Assembly: GCA_012728155.1 (NCBI GenBank)
Contig: JAAYFR010000006.1
Coordinates: 1 to 8,205 of the forward strand
Source of the DNA: Bacteroidales bacterium
Lineage (GTDB): Bacteria; Bacteroidota; Bacteroidia; Bacteroidales; Dysgonomonadaceae
Length of the DNA stretch: 8,205 nucleotides
Reading direction: 5' to 3'
The notes below the pieces were generated by a model. The model ran no database searches, was not told the origin of the DNA, and saw only the letters and a list, made by a program, of their open reading frames with translations. A program made the translations under genes and the position numbers. Shown here piece by piece: positions 1 to 7,344 of this stretch. How positions within the stretch are numbered: position 1 is the first letter of the stretch; the number at the start of each line of letters is the position of its first letter.

Positions 1-954
1 GAATATACCTATTCACCCTACTCCACCATGATATTCGGCACCGCTCCCAAGGGGGAGAGTGGAAGTATCGGCTTCAATTTTAAAAATAATGTCGAAATGA
101 AAGTCCGAAGTGACAAAGATACTACGGGATTCCGGAAGATAAGCTTGATTGATGACCTTGGATTCAGTTTCGATTATAATATGATGGCCGATTCCATGAA
201 ATGGAGCATGATCAATTCCAATATCCGACTAAAACTGACAAAATCATATACCCTCAGTCTCAACGCCACTTGGGATCCCTATATCTATGAACTCGATCAC
301 AACGACGCCCCCCGCCGTGTAGATAAATTAAGGGTGCTCAACGGAAAAGGAATAGGGAAACTGGTGAATACCGGTACCTCTTTCTCCTACTCACTGAACC
401 AGGATACTTTTAAGAAATTGTTCAGCCGTGGCGATGACAAAACAAAGGAGAATGAGAATGAACCGGATCCCGATTTGCCGGACGACGGCACAATGGGAGC
501 AAATCCCTATGAGGAGGTCGGAAGAAGAGCTACGTTAGACCAATCGGATAATTCAACAGGGGAATACGATAGCGATGGTTATCTGAATAACTCAATGAAC
601 TGGAACCTCTCATTTAACTATTCAATGCGTTACGGCCTTGGGGAATTCAATTACGATCGAATGGAATACAAAGGAAAACTGACCCACAGCTTTGGGATGA
701 GTGGCTCTATCCAGCCCACCAAGAACTGGAATTTCACATTCAATACCGACTACAACTTCGAATTCAAAAAGTTTACCAGCATCAACTGTACACTCACCCG
801 CAACCTGCATTGCTGGAGCATGTCCGCCAGCTTTATCCCTATCGGCCCCTATAAATCCTATAACTTCACTATCCGTGCCGACTCCTCACTGCTGCAGGAC
901 CTGAAATGGGACGAGCGCAGTTCACCGTATGACCAGGGAGTAAACTGGTACTAA
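1..954 (+). CDS. lptD: LptD-like outer-membrane LPS assembly protein, C-terminal part (5' end outside window)
   Basis: LptD is the outer-membrane beta-barrel that inserts lipopolysaccharide into the outer leaflet, normally with the lipoprotein LptE. The frame is open from base 1, so the ATG at 28 is an internal Met, and about 317 codons of the barrel end are visible. The protein shows alternating hydrophobic/polar strands rich in Tyr, Trp, Phe and Asn (for example SYTLSLNATWDPYIY and NWNLSFNYSMRYG). The closing stretch contains NLHCWSMSASFIPIGPYKSY, then TIRADSSLLQDLKWDERSS, and ends in Trp-Tyr; this block resembles the C-terminus of Bacteroidota LptD proteins as I know the family. Between strands, about residues 143-196 of the visible part, lies a very acidic, Asp/Glu/Asn/Pro-rich stretch, probably a surface or periplasmic loop. 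The gene converges on rarA after 43 bp with no obvious terminator hairpin between them. A related large outer-membrane barrel cannot be fully excluded because the N-terminal OstA-like domain is not in view. Confidence 0.82.
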   Translation, partial: EYTYSPYSTMIFGTAPKGESGSIGFNFKNNVEMKVRSDKDTTGFRKISLIDDLGFSFDYNMMADSMKWSMINSNIRLKLTKSYTLSLNATWDPYIYELDHNDAPRRVDKLRVLNGKGIGKLVNTGTSFSYSLNQDTFKKLFSRGDDKTKENENEPDPDLPDDGTMGANPYEEVGRRATLDQSDNSTGEYDSDGYLNNSMNWNLSFNYSMRYGLGEFNYDRMEYKGKLTHSFGMSGSIQPTKNWNFTFNTDYNFEFKKFTSINCTLTRNLHCWSMSASFIPIGPYKSYNFTIRADSSLLQDLKWDERSSPYDQGVNWY

Positions 955-997
955 AAAAAGATGGGGTAATTGAATGATACGATAATGCGGCGGAGCA

Positions 998-2266
998 CTA
1001 TTTTTTCTCTCCCCAGAGTTTTCGCATCAGGTCGTTCATTTTCGATTCGGAAAGATTGGGTTGCGGCTCCCAAAACCTACTATTTCTCAACTCTTTGGGA
1101 AGATATTCCTGCGTCACGAAATTGTTGTCATAATCGTGCGCATACTTATACTCCTTGCCGTAATCGAGCTCCTTCATCAGTGAGGTCGGCGCATTACGCA
1201 GATGTAACGGTACCGGCAGGTTACCGGTCTGTTCCACTTTTGCAATGGCACGGTCGATAGCCAGATAAGCCGAATTGCTCTTCGGAGAGGTAGCCAAGTA
1301 GAGGGTGGTCTCAGCCAATACAATACGCCCTTCCGGCCAACCGATCTTCTGTAATGTATCGAAGCAGGCATTCGCCAACAACAGCGCATTGGGATTCGCC
1401 AGACCGATATCTTCCGCGGCAGAGATAACCAACCGGCGGGCGATAAACTTAGGATCTTCCCCACCCGCCACCATCCGCGCCAGCCAATAGATCGCCGCAT
1501 CAGGATCACTCCCCCTGATCGATTTGATGAATGCGGAAATAATATCATAATGCATCTCCCCACCCTTGTCATACGCTGCCGGATTCTCCTGTAGCCGCTC
1601 GGTCACCATCTTGTCGGTGACAACAACCGCCTCATCACCGTCGGATGCAACCGCCAGCTCCAGGATATTGAGTAATTTCCGGGCATCACCCCCCGAAAAA
1701 CGGAAGAGCGCATCGCTCTCCCTGATCTCAATTTTTCGCTCTTTCAAGATCTGATCTTCGGTAAGCGCCCGATTCAACAGCTGCTCCAACTCCTTTTTTT
1801 CCAATGATTTCAGCACATAGACCTGACAACGGGAAAGCAAAGGGCGAATCACCTCAAATGAAGGGTTTTCAGTGGTAGCACCAATCAGGGTAATGATACC
1901 CGTCTCCACCGCATTCAACAGGGAGTCCTGTTGCGATTTACTGAAACGGTGTATTTCGTCGATAAATAAAATGGGAGCTGATGATTCGAAAAAACGGTTG
2001 TTTTTGGCCTTTTCAATCACCTCACGCACATCCTTCACACCCGAATTGATGGCACTCAACTTATAAAAAGGAGCATTCAGCGTATTGGCGATGATGTTGG
2101 CAAGGGTGGTCTTCCCCACACCGGGTGGCCCCCACAGGATGATGGAAGGGATCCTTCCCGCATCAATCATCCGGCGCAACACAGCCCCCTTACCGATCAA
2201 GTGCGCTTGTCCGATCAGTTCATCAAGGTGTTGCGGCCGGAGCCGTTCAGCAAGTGGTGAGCTCAT
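998..2266 (-). CDS. rarA: Replication-associated recombination protein A (RarA/MgsA), AAA+ ATPase
   Basis: RarA (MgsA in E. coli, relative of eukaryotic WRNIP1) is a cytoplasmic clamp-loader-like ATPase that acts at stalled or collapsed replication forks. The complete 422-residue protein has the whole family signature. Walker A is GPPGVGKTT at 46-54, Walker B is ILFIDEIH at 99-106, and sensor 1 is in GATTEN at 129-134. The arginine-finger motif LLSRC is at 143-147 (R146), and sensor 2 is GGDARKLL at 192-199 (R196). The C-terminal tetramerization domain is recognisable by AGGEDPKFIARRLVISAAED (267-286) and HLRNAPTSLMKELDYG (355-370). Length matches the family (about 420-450). The start Met leads directly into SSPLAERLRP, the usual N-terminal start of RarA. 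There is no Shine-Dalgarno, only a T-rich leader. It is divergent from the BASS transporter and shares a symmetric promoter with it. It contains an in-frame A_AAA_AAG heptamer at 1793-1799 (E156-K158). Confidence 0.97.
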   Translation of the reverse strand: MSSPLAERLRPQHLDELIGQAHLIGKGAVLRRMIDAGRIPSIILWGPPGVGKTTLANIIANTLNAPFYKLSAINSGVKDVREVIEKAKNNRFFESSAPILFIDEIHRFSKSQQDSLLNAVETGIITLIGATTENPSFEVIRPLLSRCQVYVLKSLEKKELEQLLNRALTEDQILKERKIEIRESDALFRFSGGDARKLLNILELAVASDGDEAVVVTDKMVTERLQENPAAYDKGGEMHYDIISAFIKSIRGSDPDAAIYWLARMVAGGEDPKFIARRLVISAAEDIGLANPNALLLANACFDTLQKIGWPEGRIVLAETTLYLATSPKSNSAYLAIDRAIAKVEQTGNLPVPLHLRNAPTSLMKELDYGKEYKYAHDYDNNFVTQEYLPKELRNSRFWEPQPNLSESKMNDLMRKLWGEKK

Positions 2267-2291
2267 AAAAAATTCTTTAGAAGATCTGTTG

Positions 2292-2322
2292 CAAAGTTAG
2301 TATTTCTTACAGGAAATGCTAA
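2292..2322 (-). promoter_or_regulatory. Bacteroidota-type promoter for rarA
   Basis: Reading the minus strand, a -7 element TAACTTTG (2299 down to 2292, followed by C) matches the Bacteroidota consensus TAnnTTTG. It is preceded after exactly 19 bases by TTAG (2322 down to 2319), three of four matches to the -33 consensus TTTG. Transcription would begin a few bases downstream, giving a leader of roughly 20 nt before the rarA ATG. The consensus is established knowledge; the assignment is inference from sequence and position. Confidence 0.72.
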
Positions 2323-2327
2323 CTTTG
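2297..2327 (+). promoter_or_regulatory. Bacteroidota-type promoter for the BASS transporter (and probably the acyltransferase)
   Basis: On the plus strand TTAG (2297-2300), a spacer of exactly 19 bases and TAACTTTG (2320-2327) mirror the minus-strand promoter base for base. TAACTTTG fits the Bacteroidota -7 consensus TAnnTTTG. The predicted transcript starts a few bases further on, leaving about 20 nt before the ATG at 2353, which supports that start codon. The two promoters overlap almost completely, so simultaneous polymerase binding at both is unlikely. Confidence 0.72.
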
Positions 2328-2352
2328 TAACATAAAATCAATTAGTCACCCT

Positions 2353-3318
2353 ATGCAATCCACTCCATTATTATCCCTTTTTGGGAATCTGGAACAATTG
2401 GATACAATCCGGTTGAACTTTAATCAGGAGAGCGTCAACCTGATGAATATCGCCATCGCCTTTATCATGTTCGGCGTGGCATTAAGCATTAAACCACAGC
2501 ATTTTAAGATATTGGCACTGAATCCAAAACCGGTATTGCTGGGGGTTGTCGCACAATATTTCCTCCTCCCGGCACTCACCTTTCTGTTGGTCATCATCCT
2601 CCATCCCAGCACCGCGGTAGCCATGGGAATGATCCTCGTGGCAGCCTGTCCCGGCGGCAACGTATCCAATCTGATCTCTTCCATCTCAAAGTCGAACGTC
2701 ACCTTGTCGGTTAGCCTAACCGCCATCACCACCGTGATGAGCCTCTTTATGACACCGTTCAATTTTGCTTTCTGGGGTGGGCTGTATGCCAAACATTCTC
2801 CGCTTCTGGTCCCCATCACTATTGATCCGGTAGAGATGTTCCGGACAGTATTCCTGATTCTGGGTATTCCGGTAATCGTAGGGATGTTTGTGGGGATGAA
2901 GTTTCCGAAATTTACAAAAATGGTGGAAAAACCGGTACAGGCCGCTTCCATTATTTTTTTCATTGGATTTATCGTAGCTGCGCTGGCCGGCAATTTCAAC
3001 CTGTTTCTCCGGTATATCCACCTGATATTCTTTCTTGTGCTTATACATAACGGGTTAGCTTTCTTAAGTGGATATTTCCTTCCCAAATCATTAAAAGTAG
3101 GTGAAATAAATTGTAGGACCATCTCTATTGAGACCGGTATCCAGAACTCAGGACTGGGACTTGCCCTGATCTTCAATCCAAGGATATTCCCTCCCGAATT
3201 GCACCTGGGAGGAATGGCATTTGTCGCTGCATGGTGGGGAATATGGCATATCGTTGCAGGCCTCTTGTTGGCTTTCTATTGGAGAAGACGCATCGTTGCT
3301 TCCCCAGCTCTACACTAA
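2353..3318 (+). CDS. Bile acid:sodium symporter (BASS/SBF) family transporter
   Basis: This is a polytopic inner-membrane protein of 321 residues with about nine or ten hydrophobic helices, roughly at 28-45, 58-83, 88-110, 115-137, 163-183, 197-214, 221-242, 262-275 and 286-309. BASS proteins couple sodium entry to uptake or exchange of organic anions such as bile acids, pantoate, pyruvate and other carboxylates. Two hallmark unwound-helix motifs are visible: ACPGGNVSN at 98-106, and ETGIQNSGLGLAL at 260-272. The Glu and Gln of the latter (E260, Q264) correspond to sodium ligands in structurally known members. Substrate cannot be told from the sequence; the ASBT name is historical and does not imply bile acids. 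The ATG at 2353 lies about 26 bp behind the -7 box. A later Met (residue 31, base 2443) would fall inside the first helix and is less likely. The gene is followed after 41 bp by the acyltransferase on the same strand. Confidence 0.92.
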   Translation: MQSTPLLSLFGNLEQLDTIRLNFNQESVNLMNIAIAFIMFGVALSIKPQHFKILALNPKPVLLGVVAQYFLLPALTFLLVIILHPSTAVAMGMILVAACPGGNVSNLISSISKSNVTLSVSLTAITTVMSLFMTPFNFAFWGGLYAKHSPLLVPITIDPVEMFRTVFLILGIPVIVGMFVGMKFPKFTKMVEKPVQAASIIFFIGFIVAALAGNFNLFLRYIHLIFFLVLIHNGLAFLSGYFLPKSLKVGEINCRTISIETGIQNSGLGLALIFNPRIFPPELHLGGMAFVAAWWGIWHIVAGLLLAFYWRRRIVASPALH

Positions 3319-3359
3319 ACCAAGTTTTTTCTGACAATATCGATTAAACTATTCAAGAT

Positions 3360-4670
3360 ATGATATACCGTTACGATTTTCGATATACATTGGTCAAGAT
3401 ACCGGTGAATATTACTCTAAGACTGAATTTTAGAAAACTGGTATTTATCGGAAAGAAAGAAAATGTTTCCAAGGAGAGGGCAATCATCTTCGCTCCCAAC
3501 CACCGCAATGCATTGATAGATGCATTGACGCTGGTCTTCTCCAGCTATCACCTTAAACAGATCGTGTTTCTGGCACGTGCCGATATTTTTAAGAAACGCT
3601 TCGTGGCATGGCTGTTGAAAGGGATGCGCATCATGCCGGTCTTCCGCCTCCGTGACGGTAAAGATAATCTCGACAAGAACAATGAGATTTTCGACAATGC
3701 CGCACGGATCCTACGCAAGAATAATCCGATCGCGCTCTTCCCCGAAGCAAGACATAATCCCAAGCAATCGCTGCTACCGGTACAAAAAGCTGTCCCCCGC
3801 ATCGTATTGCCCACCGAAGCATCGGTCGATTTCCAACTGCGCAGCCAGATAGTTCCCGTTTCGATCTACTACAGGGATATCTTCGGCTTCTTATCGGATG
3901 CATACATCACTTTCGGCACACCTATCGAAGTTTCTGGTTACAAAGAGATTTATAATGAGAACCCTGGAATGGCGATCAACCAGCTGAGACAAGAGCTGGA
4001 GAAACGCCTCAAGTCGATGGTGGTAAATATATGGAATGATGAGTTTTATGACCAATATAGTCACGCCATTGAGTGGAATGGCGACCGGATTGCTCGGGAA
4101 AAATTCTCCGGAAGGAAGGATGATTTTCTCCAGGCAGCACTCTATATCGTAAGAAAACTGGATGAGATATATGAAAATAACCGTGTGGAATTCGACCGGA
4201 AAATGGCTGGATTCCGCAAAGCCCATACACTATTGAAAGAAGAGGGACTCACACCGAAAGACCGGATAGAGGAACCATCATCCCGATCGAACCTTCTCTT
4301 CCGTTTCATGGCCCTTATCCTCTCTGCCCCTGTGGCACTCCTCGGTTTGCTGAACGGTATCTTCCCCATCCTGATCAACAAAAAGTTATCCGGCCTATTT
4401 AAGGAGAAGCAGTTTATTCCTTCCGTAAGATATGCGTCGGGCCTCCTTTTTGTCCCTCTATTCGATCTGATCCAGTCGCTGATTGTCGGAGCTGTCACAA
4501 AAAACTGGCTCCTGGCACTCGGCTATTTTATGCTGATGCCGGTCACCTTTTATTTTGGCCTCTACTGGCGTAAATGGTTCAAAACGGCACAACGCGACAA
4601 TAAGGTACGTCGGTTTAAAAAACAACACCCGACTATCTGGAGCCGGGTGTTGGAATTGATTCGACTATAA
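3360..4670 (+). CDS. PlsC-like glycerol-phosphate/lysophospholipid acyltransferase with C-terminal membrane domain
   Basis: The N-terminal half (about 1-225) is an LPLAT/PlsC-type acyltransferase domain, which transfers an acyl chain to a glycerol phosphate or lysolipid at the inner face of the cytoplasmic membrane. Motif I is APNHRNALIDAL (45-56), with catalytic His48 and Asp54 separated by five residues, not the canonical four. Motif II is MRIMPVFRLRDG (89-100). Motif III is LFPEARH (126-132), where FPEG is usual. Motif IV is IVPVSIYY (164-171). A charged middle region (about 230-310) is followed by hydrophobic segments at about 313-338, 361-381 and 383-402 and a basic tail. At 436 residues it is much longer than classical PlsC (about 240). 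The length, the His-x5-Asp spacing and the tail suggest the acyltransferase subgroup common in Bacteroidota and similar to some eukaryotic GPATs; this is inference. Acyl acceptor and donor are unknown. No separate promoter is seen in the 41-bp gap upstream, so co-transcription with the transporter is likely. Confidence 0.87.
   Translation: MIYRYDFRYTLVKIPVNITLRLNFRKLVFIGKKENVSKERAIIFAPNHRNALIDALTLVFSSYHLKQIVFLARADIFKKRFVAWLLKGMRIMPVFRLRDGKDNLDKNNEIFDNAARILRKNNPIALFPEARHNPKQSLLPVQKAVPRIVLPTEASVDFQLRSQIVPVSIYYRDIFGFLSDAYITFGTPIEVSGYKEIYNENPGMAINQLRQELEKRLKSMVVNIWNDEFYDQYSHAIEWNGDRIAREKFSGRKDDFLQAALYIVRKLDEIYENNRVEFDRKMAGFRKAHTLLKEEGLTPKDRIEEPSSRSNLLFRFMALILSAPVALLGLLNGIFPILINKKLSGLFKEKQFIPSVRYASGLLFVPLFDLIQSLIVGAVTKNWLLALGYFMLMPVTFYFGLYWRKWFKTAQRDNKVRRFKKQHPTIWSRVLELIRL
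4623..4652 (+). other. 9-bp hairpin within the last codons of the acyltransferase gene
   Basis: CAACACCCG (4623-4631) and CGGGTGTTG (4644-4652) are perfectly complementary, with a 12-base loop, ending about 18 bases before the stop codon. In the transcript this is a stable G/C-rich stem just ahead of the AT-rich sequence around the stop. It may help 3'-end formation or be chance; there is no uridine tract right after it. Confidence 0.35.
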
Positions 4671-4700
4671 TTTAATTGCCAAATCGGTAAACCATCATCT

Positions 4701-4718
4701 CTCCCGGCTAGCCGGGAG
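4701..4718. terminator. Perfect palindrome between convergent genes, probable bidirectional terminator
   Basis: CTCCCGGCTAGCCGGGAG is its own reverse complement. As RNA on either strand it folds into a 7-bp stem with six G-C pairs closed by the tetraloop CUAG. It sits in the 55-bp gap between the acyltransferase stop (4670) and the alaS stop (4726), where both transcripts must end. Neither side has a T-tract, so it is not a textbook intrinsic terminator; it may act as a pause or 3'-end stabilising hairpin. Confidence 0.55.
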
Positions 4719-4725
4719 CATCAAA

Positions 4726-7344
4726 TCAACAGTCATTCAACTTCTGCACAATCAGTTCTACGGCAGCAATCAACCCATCGGGGTTCTTACCGCCCGCCGT
4801 AGCGAAGTAAGGCTGTCCGCCGCCTCCCCCCCCTATCAGTTTGGCTGCTTCGCGCACCATATTACCTGCATGTAATCCACCGGCAACCAGGTCATCCGTC
4901 AGCATCACCGTCAGATTGGGTTTCCCATTTATAATGGTTCCGGCTACAAACATCATCTTCTCAGGAAACTCCCCTTTCAGCTGATAGGCAACATCTTTCA
5001 CCACATCCATCGCTCCCATCGGCATCATCACCTTAAAGAGGGTGATACCATGAATATTCTGTTTCTTTTCAATGATCCGCTGTTTCAACTGTACGATCTT
5101 CTCTTTCACATACTCCCTCAACTCTCTCTCCTTTTCTTCATTCTCAGCAAGCAACCGGCGAGCCCCCTGAATCACATCGGGCACATTATTGAACACACTC
5201 CTTATTTCAACCAAGAGATCCTCTTTGCCATAGAGATACTCTTCACACACCTTGGCCGTCACCGCCTCAATACGACGGATACCGGCAGAAATGGCACTCT
5301 CGCTGACAATACGGAATGTGCCGATACGCCCGGTAGAGGAGATATGGGTACCCCCGCATAATTCAATGGAGGAGCCAAAGCGCACAGTACGTACATCATC
5401 ACCATACTTCTCGCCAAACAGGGCCATTGCCCCCTGGGATTTCGCCTCTTCAATGGCTACATGGCGGTGCTCCTCAATAGGATAATTGCTCCGTATCTTT
5501 GCCGTCACCCCTCTTTCCACTTCCCGTATCTCCTCGGGGGTCATCTTGCCAAAGTGGGAAAAGTCGAATCGCAACAGGTCGGGCGACACATAGGATCCTT
5601 TTTGCTCTACATGCGTTCCCAACACCTCACGAAGTGCCTCATGCATCAGATGGGTAGCCGTATGATTACATTCGGTGGCACTCCTCTTTTCCCTATCAAT
5701 CCGGGCAGTAAAAACTCCCCCTATATCTGCCGGCAACTTCTGCGTAAAATGCACGGCAAGATTATTTTCCCTTTTGGTATCAAAAACAGCGATCTTCTCC
5801 CCCTCTTCGGAAATCAGCCAACCGGTATCACCTACCTGTCCTCCCATTTCAGCATAAAAGGGTGAGCGGGAAAGTACAATCTGGAAAAATTCCCTGTTCT
5901 TTTGTTTCACGAAGCGATAACGGAGGATACGGGTCTCACTTTCGGTCTCGTCATACCCTGTGAACTCCGGTTCACCATCACCCACTTTAATCCAATCGCC
6001 GGTCTCTACCGCCGCGGCATTACGGGCGCGCTGCTTCTGCTTTCCCATTTCGCAATTGAAGCCGGCCACATCCACCGTCATGCCATGCTCACGCAGGATC
6101 AATTCCGTCAAATCCAACGGAAAACCGAAAGTGTCGTAAAGTTGGAAAGCCACCTCACCACTCAATACCCCTCCCTCCTGTTCGGGCAAATTTTTCTCAA
6201 GGAGACCTATGCCGGTCTCCAACGTGCGCAGGAATGACTCTTCTTCCTCTTTCAGCACTTTCTCAATCAGCTGCTGCTGGGAGATCAGTTCGGGATAGGC
6301 ATCACCCATCACTTCAATCAGTGTGGGAACAAGTTTGTAGATAAATGAGTCATGCATTCCCAGAAATGTATAGCCATAACGTACCGCCCGTCGAAGGATA
6401 CGGCGGATCACATAACCGGCTTTGGCATTCGAAGGGAGCTGACCGTCGGTAATGGAGAAAGCAATGGTGCGCAGATGGTCGCCCACTACGCGCATCGCTA
6501 TATCTTTCGCAGCATCTTCACCATACTGCGCATTACAGATCTCTCCAATTTTTTGGATTATCGGTTGAAAAAGGTCGGTATCGTAGTTCGACAGCTTGCC
6601 CTGAACAGCCATACAGAGCCGTTCAAAACCCATCCCGGTATCGATCACCTTTGCCGGAAGCGGTTCCAATGAACTGTCTGCCTTCCGGTTATACTGCATG
6701 AATACCAAGTTCCATATCTCTATCACTTGAGGGTGATTCTGATTCACCAGCAACAACCCCTCTATTTTGTTCCGTTCCTCTTCAGGACGGATATCGATAT
6801 GAATTTCGGAACAGGGGCCACACGGACCGGTATCACCCATCTCCCAGAAATTATCCTGTTTGTTTCCGTTGATGATCCGCTCCTTGGGTAGATAGGCCTC
6901 CCAATAGGCGGCTGCCTCGTCGTCGCGTTCGAGATGCTCTTCTGCAGCCCCTTCGAATACGGTGACATACAACCGATCTTTGGGCAATTCGAGCACTTCA
7001 GTCAGATATTCCCACGCCCATGCAATCGCCTCCTTCTTAAAGTAATCGCCAAACGACCAGTTACCCAGCATCTCAAACATGGTGTGATGGTAGGTATCGT
7101 GTCCCACCTCCTCCAGATCATTGTGTTTGCCACTTACTCGCAGGCATTTCTGTGAATCGGCTACCCGCGGATATTTCACCGGCGCATTGCCCAGGATGAG
7201 GTCCTTAAACTGGTTCATACCGGCGTTGGTGAACATCAACGTAGGGTCATCTTTTATCACCATGGGAGCCGAAGACACAATCCGGTGTCCTTTCGACTGG
7301 AAAAAATCTTTAAACGATTGTCTAATCTCTTTGGAAGTGAGCAT
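4726..7344 (-). CDS. alaS: Alanyl-tRNA synthetase
   Basis: This class II synthetase charges tRNA-Ala and clears mischarged Ser/Gly. I place the start at the ATG at 7344 (872 residues), because MLTSKEIRQSFKDFFQSKGH aligns with the usual AlaS N-terminus. The frame extends 16 codons upstream to 7392, but those residues do not look like AlaS. Visible landmarks, numbered from 7344, are DPTLMFTNAGMNQFKD at 33-48, the motif 2 region with FEMLGNWSFGDYFK at 90-103, WNLVFMQYNR at 211-220, and motif 3 DTGMGFER at 235-242. The editing domain carries the zinc ligands HTATH (H561, H565) and CGGTH (C663, H667), so editing should be intact. A coiled-coil linker covers about 730-765. The C-Ala/DHHA1 domain ends the protein with GGGGGGQPYFATAGG (838-852). 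Length matches the family (about 870-880). Transcription is probably from its own promoter near 7436-7468. A run of eight G on the coding strand (4826-4833) encodes part of the glycine stretch. Confidence 0.98.
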   Translation of the reverse strand: MLTSKEIRQSFKDFFQSKGHRIVSSAPMVIKDDPTLMFTNAGMNQFKDLILGNAPVKYPRVADSQKCLRVSGKHNDLEEVGHDTYHHTMFEMLGNWSFGDYFKKEAIAWAWEYLTEVLELPKDRLYVTVFEGAAEEHLERDDEAAAYWEAYLPKERIINGNKQDNFWEMGDTGPCGPCSEIHIDIRPEEERNKIEGLLLVNQNHPQVIEIWNLVFMQYNRKADSSLEPLPAKVIDTGMGFERLCMAVQGKLSNYDTDLFQPIIQKIGEICNAQYGEDAAKDIAMRVVGDHLRTIAFSITDGQLPSNAKAGYVIRRILRRAVRYGYTFLGMHDSFIYKLVPTLIEVMGDAYPELISQQQLIEKVLKEEEESFLRTLETGIGLLEKNLPEQEGGVLSGEVAFQLYDTFGFPLDLTELILREHGMTVDVAGFNCEMGKQKQRARNAAAVETGDWIKVGDGEPEFTGYDETESETRILRYRFVKQKNREFFQIVLSRSPFYAEMGGQVGDTGWLISEEGEKIAVFDTKRENNLAVHFTQKLPADIGGVFTARIDREKRSATECNHTATHLMHEALREVLGTHVEQKGSYVSPDLLRFDFSHFGKMTPEEIREVERGVTAKIRSNYPIEEHRHVAIEEAKSQGAMALFGEKYGDDVRTVRFGSSIELCGGTHISSTGRIGTFRIVSESAISAGIRRIEAVTAKVCEEYLYGKEDLLVEIRSVFNNVPDVIQGARRLLAENEEKERELREYVKEKIVQLKQRIIEKKQNIHGITLFKVMMPMGAMDVVKDVAYQLKGEFPEKMMFVAGTIINGKPNLTVMLTDDLVAGGLHAGNMVREAAKLIGGGGGGQPYFATAGGKNPDGLIAAVELIVQKLNDC

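Larger units (their letters stand above)
2289..2330. repeat. 18-bp inverted repeat forming the divergent promoter
   Basis: Left arm TTGCAAAGTTAGTATTTC (2289-2306) and right arm GAAATGCTAACTTTGTAA (2313-2330) are reverse complements at 16 of 18 positions; the two exceptions would be G-T pairs. The 6-base centre is TTACAG (2307-2312). Each arm holds one -7 box and, in its inner half, the opposite promoter's -33 position. It could simply be the geometry of two face-to-face promoters, or also an operator for a dimeric regulator. No regulator gene is visible in the window. Confidence 0.85.

Noticed and set aside
28..954. A short complete gene starting at the ATG at 28
   Set aside because: The frame is open to base 1 and the protein begins in the middle of a beta-barrel without a signal peptide, so it is the end of a longer gene.
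955..997. Terminator between the convergent lptD and rarA genes
   Set aside because: There are A-runs and T-runs at the edges, but I could not find a convincing stem between them.
2424..3176. 250-codon open frame on the minus strand opposite the BASS transporter
   Set aside because: It is antisense to a clear membrane-protein gene whose codon pattern explains the open frame. Its translation is basic and unstructured-looking with no recognisable domain.
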